Assembly (NCBI GenBank): GCA_035041965.1
Contig: JAPYMA010001618.1
Coordinates: forward strand, 1 to 64,000
DNA: 64,000 nucleotides
From: Anisakis pegreffii
Taxonomy: Eukaryota; Nematoda; Chromadorea; Rhabditida; Anisakidae
Reading direction: 5' to 3'
The position numbers were made by a program, and so were the translations under genes. Shown piece after piece: positions 1-12,083 of this stretch; position 1 is the first letter of the stretch; every line of letters begins with the position of its first letter. The notes below the pieces were generated by a model, which did no database searches, was not told where the DNA came from, and saw only the letters and a program-made list of their open reading frames with translations.

Positions 1-240
1 AAATAACTCAGTAACTCTAAAGATGGGCAGATCACGAGCAGAATTAACCTGAGCGATCAACTAATTGTTCACTTTTGATAATTTTATCATCAACAAAATA
101 ATCTCTCATTTTTATCACATTCTATCATCAGATTTATAATTTTTCTTAAATCAGCAAAATGATTAATAACACTCTCATCGGTATCCCTACGCTCATCATT
201 ATTCATATCATCATCTGTTTTCATAAATGATATTGCTAAA

Positions 241-635
241 ATGGTTAGTATGCTAAAATTATTCTGTTCAGACAGCAGACGGGGTTCGGTTCGATTAGCC
301 AGGAATATTGAAGCTGCGGCTATGAAAGAGTTACATGACGCAATGGTAAAGTCAAACTATCGACGCATACACTCCAAAGAGAAGCCGCGCAATCCTGGTA
401 GCCGTGAGGCAGCAAAAAAACGTGGAAGCCGTGAGGTGGCAAACTTAGTTCGGGCAAAGCAACAGCTGCAACCAAAGGACGATGGCTGCAGCCGTGAAAC
501 ATCTGCAAATAAGGATGACCGGAAACATGATGAGAAAAGCATGAAGCACGCGAGTACTCCGTCAAAGGATGTAATCATTTTCGAGAAAACACAGCAAACA
601 ACGGAGAGTGCTAAGGCACCATCAGCAAGAAGCAG
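241..635 (+). CDS. Basic protein gene, exon 1
   Basis: Open frame of 131 codons plus two bases of a split codon. It begins MVSMLKLF and has the short SREAAKK/SREVANL repeat. The donor at 636 is gtatgtaag. Reading on past the donor meets a stop 15 bases later, which supports splicing here. Confidence 0.5.
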
Positions 636-1516
636 GTATGTAAGTAGCATATGATAGGATCGATGGACAGATGGATGGATGGATCTATTTCGATTAATGC
701 AAATTAAGCTAACCAACAGCCCTATTTATAGGAAGGCGACAGCTTGTCACCTACAAAAAAGCACCTTAACTGAAATCGCCATTGCTCACCATCATCAGAC
801 TGAGCTGAGCCAGTCCGAGCCAAAATCAAAATCTGAATTAAGACGTAGATAAAGTTCAGCCGAATTCAGTTTAAATGCAATCGAACATCAGAACTTGAGC
901 GCTTGAAGAAAGCGCAATGTTGTTAGCGTCACTTTTGCTAATGGGGCTTCGTCACTGATCACTGTCAATTCAATCGGAAATTATCGCAGTGTTTGCACAA
1001 TTAATTAATTTCAGAAAACAACAAAAGTCGTGTGCAGCTAAAGAATCAGCAATGCTTCCATTGTCAGCCACTCAGCCAACAATGCATGCTGACTATACTC
1101 GGCATGTACCCGGTAAAACCCCTTCCAGTAGAACAACCACCGGTTCGGCTAAGAACGATTTGAGTGACAAAGACAACGATAATGCACAAGCGAAAACAAC
1201 TGAAACGGCGAAATCAGCGGCAAAAGAAAAGCCAACTGAACGAAATCAGCAACCAAAAACGACGAAAGGTGGTTTCCGACCGAAAATCTCGGAGAAAAAA
1301 TGTTCACAGAAACGAGATTCATCAAAGACAGCGACTTCATCGAAAAAAGTCTCGAGCAATACAGAGAAGAAAGCGATCGGTAGCGATCACCCGAAACAAG
1401 AGAAAAAATCGCAGAAAAATTCATCAGAAGAAAATATAACTGTTAAAAATGAAACAATCACCAATGCCGGAGGTAAAATGTCTAGCGGAAAGCAGATAAT
1501 AAGCGTGACTTTGTAA
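241..1516 (+). CDS. Two-exon gene for a basic, low-complexity protein (unrecognised)
   Basis: Proposed join of 241-635 and 1015-1516, giving 298 residues and a TAA stop. The first exon ends AGCAG before a strong donor (gtatgtaagt). The second starts after ttaatttcag, and the split codon AG/A continues the open frame exactly. The protein is rich in Lys, Ser, Thr, Arg and Gln throughout. Residues about 50-65 hold a short repeat (GSREAAKKR, GSREVANL), and the second half is mostly KKS/KTT-type sequence without a predicted fold. There is no signal peptide or membrane segment. An in-frame stop at 160-162 limits upstream extension, but earlier exons left of the window are possible, so the ATG at 241 is a choice and not proven. 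No family is recognised; a nuclear or nucleic-acid-binding role would be only a guess from the charge. Confidence 0.55.
1015..1516 (+). CDS. Basic protein gene, exon 2 (terminal)
   Basis: Starts after the acceptor aatttcag and completes an Arg codon with the last two bases of exon 1. It encodes 167 residues rich in Lys, Ser and Thr and ends ...IISVTL then TAA. No AATAAA signal is obvious in the next few hundred bases, so the 3' end is not located. Confidence 0.5.
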
Positions 1517-2092
1517 CAGAGATAATCGATGCAAACCAATGACTGCTTTTACCTGTACAAATCACTGTTTTGAACGATTTTAGGCTGTATAACTTACGAT
1601 TTTAGGATGTATATTAGAGCATAAAGTTTGATCGAATTTGTATTTTTCATTTCACATTACCTTCCCATTTTTGGGATGAACGTATAAGTGTCACCCACAA
1701 AATGGACTCATCAAATCCTCCCACGTTTGTAAGACATGTAGTGAGAATTCGAAAAGTTCATGCAACTAATCAGTCATGATATGAAAGGGATTGGCGATTG
1801 TACGATGATATCTTAATAATAGAGGAGTCAAGTATGCTGGAGCAGTTCCTGAAATTAGTGATTAGACATTAGGCTGCACACACGCATCCAGAATCGCAAT
1901 TTATTGATGAGTTCTGCCGGAGAGCATGGAAAATCTTTAACATTGATTGATTTATTCATTTAATCAACAACTACAGAGTTTATGCCAATCTTTTAGCACG
2001 AACATCACAGCTACTGCACTCTTCCTCCGTAACATACTTTCGGAATATTTGGTTCGATTGAATCAGAGGAAGCCTTAGAAATCCAAAAGTTA
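1517..2092. other. Non-coding stretch downstream of the first gene
   Basis: This probably includes the 3' untranslated part of the upstream gene. I see no long frame with splice support and no repeat of note. Confidence 0.4.
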
Positions 2093-2165
2093 TGACCCAG
2101 GCAGGGGTCGAACCTGCAATCTTCTGATTAGAAGTCAGACGCCTTATCCATTAGGCCACAGGGCC
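2093..2165 (-). tRNA. tRNA-Arg (anticodon TCT)
   Basis: Reading the minus strand from 2165 gives a 73-base cloverleaf. D arm: gcct/aggc around aatggata. Anticodon arm: tctga/tcaga closing the loop cttctaa, anticodon TCT, which reads AGA. T arm: gcagg/cctgc closing ttcgacc. The acceptor stem pairs ggccctg with ctgggtc, with one G-T and one T-T mismatch; the discriminator base is A. There is no intron. The arms and the B-box-like ggttcgacc are clear, so a functional pol III gene is likely; the T-T mismatch leaves a small chance of a decayed copy. Confidence 0.88.
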
Positions 2166-5100
2166 GCATCTTAAGGCCTTATTTAGTACACATTATGGGT
2201 AAAGTTGGTAATGTCGATTACCTGTAGCAATCAAAAGTTGCATGATCGTGAGATATGGCGAGAAATATTTGAGAAGTCATTTTAACGGGTGTGGAACCCA
2301 GACGTGTGTCACTTTGAAAAGTTCAAAACAATAATTACGAATTTGCTTTCCAAATTTGCCAAATCGGATTGAAAACACTGATATGAACCTGAAATTAGCT
2401 GATTGCGATGTGGATGGCCTTATATTTGGTTTATTTTCTAGATGATCTGGAAATTAACCATTCTCGTCGTTAAGCTCCAGTCTCGCTTTATGTGAGCAAA
2501 ATTTTTTGGAAGTCCGAAAGAGCCGGCTCTTCCACATCAATTTCCTCTCTGCTTGCATTATGAATCGCTCATCATATCCGTCTATATCCGTCTAACGGTT
2601 GAGAGGTTTTGATCGACGGGGAGGATGGAAGGGCAGAAAGCACGATAAATTCGAGGCAGCACGAAAACTTTACAATGCAACAAAACTGTTAGCGATTATA
2701 ATGAACCTCTTAGCATGTTTGCGAATGCTCAGAATGCTTCATTCACTTGAATGTCGAGGCTGAGGCTTGGAATTGGGCTAAGCTTACTCTAGGTCTACGT
2801 TTAAGCCTAAGCCTAGGCTTATGCTCAGGCTCAGACTTGGGCTAAGCCTAAGCCTAAGGAAAAAACTCAAACCCAATGTAAAATAAACTAATCTTAATGT
2901 CTTAGTTTTCACATTGGGTTGATTTTGGCTGGGTTTTTCGTAGTTCTATGAGCTGAATGAGATCGTTCACTTCAAAGGGATTGAAAAAATGAAGTTCAGC
3001 GAACAATCATCACAATTAACCCAATTATGGAGCATTCCACGATGTTCACGAACACTTGGACGTGATGGTTAGGGTACTAAACATCAATTTCGGTAGAGGG
3101 GTGCATGAAAAACGCAGAGTTGACTTTCAATGGGAAAAGGGAATTGAAGTGGCTCAAACAGATATATGAGCAATCCAGTAGAAGAGACGGATATATGAGG
3201 TTTCGTAAAATGTATAAAAAAAGTTTCATCATCAATTGAGGGTAAGCTGGTCGTTCTTCGCCAAATCGCTTGTTTGGTTTCATTTGCATTGAAAAGCAAA
3301 TGGAACTGAAATTGTGATGTTAAGGAGTGAATATATTACAGATTCTGCAGAGAATCACGAATGAGAGCGAATCATTGATGTGGCCGAAGTGAATGATAAA
3401 ACTATCACCACACAGTGGAACTGTAATGCAGTAAGTTATTTTAGTAATGAGAGTGATAAGAGAGCATGGAAATCAGACATAGGATTCATTGATAGACTGT
3501 TGAAGGAAAGCTGTATATGGGAGTATGGAAAGCGTGTATGCCTTCTGAATAGCAACTTCCATCAGAAGCTATTCACCTGCACTCTATTCACTCCTCACAT
3601 TCCATCATCAGTTTTTACGTCGAATTCCAGTGATGTCTCATCACTCTCATTTCCAACCTTGCTGATTGCATTACAGTCCCATTGTGCAGTGACACTTTTC
3701 TCATTCATTGCAGACGTATCACTGATTCACTCTCATTCATATTCATCTTCTGAATCTTCACTCTATTCATTTCCTGAATGCAAATTCTCATTACATTCAG
3801 AATCACAAGGCAATTGATGTGTGCGGAATAAGTTGCCACACCATGAAACGATTATTCAAATGCAAGAAATTTATCGCTTACATTAAGCCGAGAATAATAC
3901 CATGTGTAACCTGGGTTTATCGATGGAATCTTCAATATTTCCTTCAGTTACGGGAAGGAAGAAGGAGGGAACAGATCCGTTCTGTGGCATAACAGTGCTT
4001 AAAATCACATTCATGCAAAAACACGGTTATGGCCCCATTTGAAGTCCATAATCTTCTTCTAATCTACATAACTCCACAAAATTGTACGCGTTTTGTTGCC
4101 AGCTGGTCAAGAAGTACTGAACACTGTTGGTTTCAATAGACCATGTTTCAGGTGGAAATATCTCGAGTATGACAGTCGTTGTCTTGTGGATATTCTAAAT
4201 CATTTGTTCTGATCAGTCCCCGAATATGTATTCATTTTATGAGCGATAGGGTCTGTTCTTGTCTTAATGGATCGACTCATGCCAAGAAAATGTTGCAAAA
4301 CTGAACAATGAATGATTCATGATCGCACACCATGTGAACTGTAATGATATTACATGTCATCTTCTCTCTCTCATTTCAACTGAATGGATGGTTCAGTTGA
4401 AAAAGGGAATGAAAAATTTGAGTAATATGGCCTTCTCAATGGAAGCAAAGGCAGCTGTCGGTTAGAATCTCTAAAGAAGAAGCTTTATTGTTGAAATTCT
4501 TTTCATGATCAAAATGTGGAGGGGAAAAGAGGGCAGGCAGAGAAGAGGAATGATAAAAAGATGGAATTGAATAATATTTGTTTGCCTTATATCATAATAT
4601 ATTAATATGGCTTAATACAGATGCATTTACGATAGTCAGTCACAATTGAAAAGGAACAAACATGTCATGTAAATGTTACCTCTCCTCTTTTCAGTTCGGC
4701 ACCAACAACGGCATCAGCACAATGCCTAACCATGCGAACATCCTTCAAAGAGCAAACGAACGCAGAAAGGCATCTTCTTCAATAAGGATAGTGGCCAATT
4801 TGATTATTATTACTTATTGTAGCAAAAGATTTTTGTGGTTTTGTGGGTGTGATTTATAGCATTTTCTCGTAATGATTGAACTTTTTTTTTTTCAAACGAA
4901 ACGACTGATTAAAGAACCTTTTTAGGTACGATTGTAAGGCGTCAAGAATTTTAGGATAAAATTGGATATTACCATTGGATATTGTGAATATTCAGCTATA
5001 ATCTGTATTCTATCATCATGATCTAACTCATCATGACGTGTTCTTGATCATGTCATTCTTCTCGAATTCATTCGATCTCTGTGAGTGATATTGTTTGTAA

Positions 5101-5430
5101 TGACTTGATTGGAATTATCAGGGAAACATTTCAGCAAGAGGTCTTCAATCGATCATAACGAAACAACTGAAATAGGCACATGGACAACAGATAGGTGGAG
5201 ACCCTTCCTGAAATATCTATGTCATTGTTTCAATAATATATTTTTGTTTCAGTGAAAATGAACACTTTTTGCGAACGAAATTCAATCAAACAATATTTCA
5301 TTTTAGTTGTTTACGGAATCACTCCGAAACTATGTGTTCGTTCGTGAAAAAAAAGCGCAGTTCCAAAATTTCGCCCAATTGCTTAATCTGATTCTGACGC
5401 AAGTTTCGTCGTCAAAAAACGCCCTAATAA
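2166..5430. other. Intergenic DNA without a supported gene
   Basis: Several short open frames occur, the longest at 3380-3817, but none has domain, splice or composition support. The only structured element seen is the degenerate GCCTAA cluster near 2756-2859. Confidence 0.5.
2756..2860. repeat. Degenerate interstitial TTAGGC/GCCTAA cluster
   Basis: The stretch holds several near-copies of gcctaa and aggctt in both orientations, including tttaagcctaagcctagg and ctaagcctaagcctaagg. The unit matches the nematode telomere hexamer TTAGGC. Copies facing each way give the block an inverted-repeat character. Confidence 0.6.
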
Positions 5431-5598
5431 ATGGTGAAACTTGCTGCTATACCACGAGGATGGACTAATGTGTTCGTCGGAAGTGCTAGAGCACAGCTTG
5501 GATTATCAGGCGCATTGAATTTGCTTTGGAAGCATCAAGCGCAGAGTGCTCTCATAATTCGAATTCAAAAGAAGACAGGTGGAATGCACAATGAATAA
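5431..5598 (+). CDS. Possible 55-residue small ORF
   Basis: ATG at 5431, preceded immediately by an in-frame TAA, and ending TAA at 5596-5598. The product starts MVKLAAIPRGWTNVF, has a moderately hydrophobic middle (LGLSGALNLLW) and a basic tail (RIQKKTGG). Its composition is more protein-like than the AT-rich surroundings. I do not recognise a family, see no splice partner, and a chance frame of this length cannot be excluded. Confidence 0.28.
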   Translation: MVKLAAIPRGWTNVFVGSARAQLGLSGALNLLWKHQAQSALIIRIQKKTGGMHNE

Positions 5599-8500
5599 CT
5601 TTACACAGCAACAACAATTAAAGTGAGAAATGCTCTAATGTGCTGAGCAAATAAGATTTTTGAATAGCGTTACATGTGAATCTACGTTGCCGTTTACTCC
5701 AAACGCTCATCAAATCTGGATGAACTGTACACATTTGAAGGCGAATTTTAGTAGTTTTTTGGCAAAACATACAACTGACTAAAATATCCACATAAATGAG
5801 TGGAAAATATTTTAGGTGATGAATTTTTCATATTTACGCAACATTATTTGCCTAAATCGATTAAACTTCATTCACAGTTTGATCACAAAACGAAATTAAT
5901 TGGCAACCGATGGGCGTATTATGAATCTGACCAAACACCGTGATGAGATTACTTCTCCAATAGCTTTTATCAACCTTGATCTGAAAAATCTGATTTAATC
6001 CTAGGATTCTCGCACGTTACCATGAAATAATTTCATGTTTTAAGAGACCCACAATATTTGATCGTGTTTTAAGAGCTAGACAGAATTAATTTAAATGATT
6101 TTGTTCTTGCGATTGCCTCATTCTATGAGCGTTGTTCAATCGCATGACTTTTATTCATCAAAACAAGGCTGAATATGATTTCTAGCATGTCTAAGTATAA
6201 AATTGTTATGTTCGCCTTAAGATATGATGTGCATAAAGATTGTCAAAAAAAAGAGTGCCGTTTGAGACTTGTGCATAGCGCCTAAACGAGACAGCACAAA
6301 CAAATAAATCAATCTATTTATTTTCTACGAAATATTATTTTATTTTATTTCATTTCGCATAACTTTGTTTTGTTTTGTTCGTCGGTTCGTTCTGTAAATG
6401 ACGGCGACGACGAGCACTTTTATTTGATAACAGAAATTTTTTTGAGGACTTTCGGCTCTCATAAATCGATCAATTCATTTCATTCATACAGACATATCGA
6501 GTCATTCGTTCTGTTATTCATTCACTCATTCATTCCATATTTCAGTTCACAAGCATATTCCATTCATATTCCATGAATGTGTTGTCTTTCGAATTTTCCA
6601 ATGGTACACCCACAAATTTGGCGAACTGTTGTTTGTGGTGGTCTTGTTTGCCGGGAAGCGCTTGCAATTGAACTATTTTCATTCGAATAATAGCAGATAA
6701 TTAGATAATAGATACAAGCCGGATCATAGCCTGCTGGCTCAGGCTCACAACATTAATGATATTGGTACACCACTCGGTTTAGAGCAAAACTTTCCTCCGC
6801 GAACGGGAAACTTTTGCTCGAAACCGAGTGGTGTACCAATGTCATTTATTTTCACTCGGTTTATTCGGAGGAGGTAATCGTTTACAAATGGTACAGTGGT
6901 AGAAGAAGTTTGCAAAACGCTCCTTGATAAGGCAACCAAAGCAAGTTCTGCAGAAAAAGGGATCGGACAAGGATCTATCGTCTATCAACCAACGTATTTC
7001 TGAATGCATAAATTCAGTTTTGTGTTGATTTAATGCGCTCACAAAAGCCATATTTTGGAAGTGATTATTTTTGTTCCGCCGTTTGCGTAAAAGATGAAAA
7101 TGCAAAAGTTTTTTGAATTGTCATGAATGATCGGCTCGACCAGTGGCGTCACGGCTTATTGCTTGCCTTTGTGATAGACTCATATTTTCTCAGCGAATAT
7201 ATGCATCCCAACGGATTGAAACGTTCTTCGCAGAAAAAATTATGAATTCGCGTCCTCCGTTCTTTATTGCTCATGCTCGAATGCCTCACACATTATGGTG
7301 GTTTTGTTCTATTTGATTGCAATTCACTCATGGTTTTGATGGGTCATATTCATTTGATGGCATTGTGCTGATCGAGTGCAAATCTCTGCTCCCTCCTCTC
7401 CACCAGCTGCACTAACGTATTCAAGAGCACTCTCGAACTGCTGTTAATCGCTAGCAAACCTACCTTTATGATATTATTCATTGATAAGTGCTCTGCATAA
7501 ATGCCAAACGATTATTCATTCTGATAGGCAATATGATACACATACATTGAAACAGCAATGAATGATTCTGCACAACTCATGCATTTGAATACATAGCAAC
7601 CGACCAAATCTTTAACATCCGTCAGTGCGTCCGACCATTATTTATTAGACGTGCACCTTGGATGCTCATTTGAATTTCCGTTTGTCGCAATTCTCACCAA
7701 TTCACTTCCTCGAGACTCCTGCTTTAAACCACCATATCCTCATATTATTATTATCTTTCAGCTACTTCTCAATTTTTCCTTCCCTCCCATGCCACATCAA
7801 CTCATGATGACACTCAGTCTCTGTGTATTATTCTCACTTTACCATCGAATCGATGTTTTAAATTTCAAGTCATGATGATTTTTACATTGAAGATTCACGT
7901 TTTTAATCGTTACGATACTTTTGCTATGTGAGATTGTCTCGCTTTCATTCATCAAACCGATTATCATTGCTCTTGTTTAACATCTTTGATCAGCACTAAT
8001 CAAACATTGGCTAACGTGAAGATAAAAAGAGTTCGCCGACCTGTATGCATACAGATTTTCTCATCCTCACTCATTTTCTCATCATATGGAACGGTCTCCT
8101 CCATGAAGGCAATTATCCGTTGAATTCGTGTAAGTTGACCTCAAAAATTGCAATATCTACTCATTTCTAACAGACTAATTAAAATTTTCATCATTAGATT
8201 ACCGAAAAAAAGACTTATGGAAACGCACTAGTCATTTGTCAATTGATGAGAGTCGTGGAATTGAAAGTTTGCATGAAACCTGAAAATTTCAAAAACAAAA
8301 CCAATTACTTCGGATATTGAATTCGAAAAACGTGACATCTTCTGTGACAATCTGTTCACAATGCATACGAATTCTTCAGAAACATCCTATTGCTTGGAAA
8401 AAACTCTCACGATTCGTTGTTTTTTGATGCTGATCTAATTTATATCCATCTCGATTTAATGCTCCTAAACATCATAGCAGTGGTTAAAACGTTGAATAAT

Positions 8501-9599
8501 AATCATAGCATAAAGATTTGAATATTGAAGACACAAGTTTTGAAATGCTGATGGCAAACTGCTATTTGAAGCAGTTCGACGTTCGAATTTAGCCTAGAAA
8601 TGCTCGAGAATTTGCTGCGTAATGAATTCATAATCACTTCTTTCATCATCGTAGAAGTTGACAGCAAAAACTCTATTTAACATTTTGACCTCAAATTTAA
8701 TTTGCCTCTCAAATCAACGTCTTGATCTAATTTGAATTCAACTACTCTTCATTCTTCAACTATTATTACTAAACTCTGCCGATAAACTCTCAAAAGATGC
8801 AGATTAGCTTAACAGAATATTATGATGAATGCTTTACACATTCGCGCGGATTCAATCCACCAGCAAATATGCACTTGCTTTGCTTACTGTTAGTCTCTTG
8901 TAAGTGAACAAATTTCAAATTTTCAATTTGCAAACTTCTCCTTAATCAATCAAAATTTGCAACATGCTGTTCGTAGATTTCAGATTTCATTATCGAAGGA
9001 GTTCTTAATCATTTCAGAGGTGTATCAATCACATTCGTGTTTTTTTTAATCGAATAAATTATCCTGTTGTGTCTTCTCATTTACGTTCATTTCATTTCAC
9101 GTTTAACATAATTAATGATCCTTGTTACAGGCGTTTTTTTTGACTTTGGCCAGTGAATGCATCCTCCTACTGTTTTTTTTTCATTCCCCTCGTTTCATTT
9201 CATTCAGCAAGTGAATTCAAGTTCCCACCGAATAACGTGTGCTCTTGTTCCTATAAACGCTTGTTCCAGTATTATAAGAGAGATTATCAATAGATCAAAC
9301 GCGTCGGGACGTTCAAAGTGGATATTTTTCAATTTTCTACCACCGATTTCGAATCAACAGAACGGAATGAAATCAAGAGATGAAATGTGCCGTATGTCGA
9401 ACCTAATTATTTGCTGCTACCTCGATTCTCATATTATTTCAAATATGCTTTCAGAATATCAGTCAGTTCTGTTCTGATTCAGTTTCATTATTGCTCGATG
9501 ATCAGAGCTTAATTGGAATGGTGTGACAAAAAATTTACTCGCGGCTTGCTTAATCTGTGTTCTATCATTACTGCATGAACGAACATTTTTATCAGATAA
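5599..9599. other. Intergenic DNA without a supported gene
   Basis: AT-rich DNA with many TTCATT-type words. Apart from the inverted repeat at 6755-6846 I see no feature. The short frames at 6370, 6842, 7651 and 9157 look like chance. Confidence 0.45.
6755..6846. repeat. Long inverted repeat (41-bp arms, 10-base loop)
   Basis: Arm 6755-6795 (begins aatgatattggtacaccact) is the reverse complement of 6806-6846 with about three mismatches. The loop is tccgcgaacg. Such a stem could be a foldback or MITE-like element, or an RNA hairpin. No flanking target duplication is evident. Confidence 0.75.
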
Positions 9600-9600
9600 T

Positions 9601-9790
9601 ACAGCGGTCCCCATAAGGGAGGGGGAGTGTGGATAAAGGTATCAGGGGTAATGAAGGGATCGAGAAAATAGTTCTAACGTTATGCGTATAGATAGTGAAT
9701 TATTGTAGCAGGAGAGTGGGGGGAGGGGGAGGAGGTGTGGGTCATGACGGCTTACCAGACCATCCAAGGGGTAATGGAATACCCGAGCGT
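9601..9790. other. G-rich, purine-biased patch
   Basis: The plus strand carries gggagggggag at about 9618 and a run of G tracts at 9718-9741 (six G, five G, two pairs, three G). This is unlike the surrounding AT-rich DNA and could form a G-quadruplex. No coding frame is seen here. Confidence 0.4.
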
Positions 9791-12063
9791 GTGGACCAGT
9801 GATATAATGTCAAGAAGCTGGAAGCTGACTGATCAACACCATCAAAATAGCCTAGTATATTGTTGTGATGTGATTAATCTAATGAACACATGAACGAACA
9901 TACTTAAACTGATGTGATGTGTTACGTCGTCTCATTTGCTCAATTGATTCGCACCTCCTTACAACAACAATAACAACGATAATTGATCATGCACTGCACA
10001 CAAACCGTTGCTTGACCGCCGCCTGTGCTGCAGATGTCCTCTTTCGTTGATATTGCACTCTTGCGCTTGATTCCTGCTTGCCTTTTTATACTTAGACAAT
10101 AAGTGGATTGATTCGCGATCAATTCAATTGATTATCTCATTGTGATCCTCATGAAAGCTTTCAATTATCGTGCCTTGTCTGTTGTCCGCCACTCTTTGCA
10201 ATACAATCAGCAACACAATGCATTTGTAAATTGGATTTATAGCACATCGGCTAGATCACAATTGATCAGAAGATTTTCGTATGAAAGTACGATGATTGGA
10301 AGCTGATATAATGTACCCTTCCACAAATGAAACTGAAATACCAAACTGAAATCAAAAACTCCCAACGAATACTCATTTCCATGAGTATTCATAACGATTT
10401 ATTCTAGTTCAGTTTATTTTCATCCACATTTATCCAGTTCAGTTTATTGCACGTTGCATTTATTCTCACCTCTATCAGCAGATTACTATAACATCTCCAT
10501 TTCGTTGGTCAGTCATTGAATAGAAACATGTTCGCAAGATATTATAAACCATAATATCATTGGTTTGTACAGATTTCATCCAGTTTTACGGGTTTTATCC
10601 AATACAGACACGGCTGAGCAATACAGAAATCGTTTCTGTCTACAATATGTGAACGTGCTTGTCGCCTACGTTCTGGTCATTTGCATGAGAGCAAGGAAAA
10701 TCAGTTAACGAATTCTTTTATCGTGTCAACAATTCCATTTCTCGCATTGTAGAATCGGCAGGTTCGCTTGGCTGCTGCAATCAATCAATTGAAAAGGATT
10801 TTTTGAAGAACAATGTTTTGATGAATTGCTAACTGCCAGCAAAAAACCAATTGGTGCAAACGTGAAGTGGCTGGGGAATATGAAAAAAATTGCTTAGAGA
10901 GAGGGACATGACGAAACATTTAAAAGTTTCAATTATAAACGACGCCTGAAGATAGCTGCTGATGAAAAACGGCTGAACCCAACTGAATATGACATGTTGA
11001 AATGACCATTCAGCTTGCACGAAGACCAAATGCTGACTGATACTTCAAGGCAGTTTTTGCGTTGGACGCATTCATAAGATGATACCATACAATTGAGTCG
11101 TTCATTATATTTATGCTTAAAGCTTGCAGGTATTTGATGAAAACTTTTAATCGTTTGTGTATTATTTGTTGAATTTAATCTATTTTTAGTGATTCTCATT
11201 CTTTTCCGAGGTGTTTTGATTGCTCTCATACATTTTTCACACTGAAAGCATTCTCCAATGATCATTTTCTCATTCACTGTCGTCTAACTGCTCGCTCAAC
11301 AGGTGAAGTTTGCTGTGATCACTCTCATGTCATTCTTTATCAAATGTGATTCTCTTTCGTCTGTTTCTCATTTCGGTCATCTCATTTTATTCAACAAGTG
11401 AACTTGAATTCTAATTCACAGAAGATTATTTCCATTACAGCTTGAAGATCTAGCATAATCCTTGCCTTGAGCTCATCTTTAAATCACGTCTGAAAGTCGT
11501 TGAAAATAATTCAGGATAAAACTGCCATGCATCACATTATCTTGTTCAACAGTTAACAGCATAAAGAACTGTTTTGTATGCACAGCCATTGCAACATAAA
11601 TGTTCAGGTCTTTTTTCTGAGACATCAACCTGAGTTTATTCCTTATGAATTAATTCAAACCATATCAAATCAAAACAACGATTCTTATCAACCAAGCAGG
11701 TCTATGCTTATGAAGAGTGAATGAATAGAATTCAGTTGCATTTATGCAAAATCAGTGGCCCGGATAGCCGTGATGTGATGCTCCTGCGCGAATTTGTCGT
11801 TGTTATTTCTCAGATCTCATTTTCTGCCGAAGATTGGGCTTTATATGATGGATCGATGAATAATTTGTATTCTTCCAGATATGGAGCTCTAAATAGCGTT
11901 TTCGTGTTGTTTTGATTGAAGTGCTTCTGTTTCAGCAGAATTTCCGAAAGTTGTTTCAGATCACGAGCAGATTTCATCGATTACTGACTTGCTGACACTC
12001 TAAAATACAAGAGAGGAGAGCAGCTTGAGCCACAAGTTGCATTATTCTATCGAGTTGATCTGT

Positions 12064-12083
12064 TCGATCGAAATTTCGATCGA
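12064..12083. repeat. Perfect 20-base palindrome
   Basis: tcgatcgaaatttcgatcga equals its own reverse complement. It may be a dimeric-factor site or chance; nothing nearby decides. Confidence 0.5.

Noticed and set aside
1149..1439. Open frames on both strands over exon 2 of the first gene
   Set aside because: Shadows of the lysine-rich coding exon.
3380..3817. 145-codon plus-strand frame
   Set aside because: Ser/His/Phe-rich composition expected from TTCATT-rich DNA; no splice support, domain or signal peptide.
9157..9477. 106-codon plus-strand frame
   Set aside because: No domain or splice partner; length is within chance for AT-rich DNA of this size.
10933..11277. 114-codon minus-strand frame
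   Set aside because: No recognisable content; likely chance.
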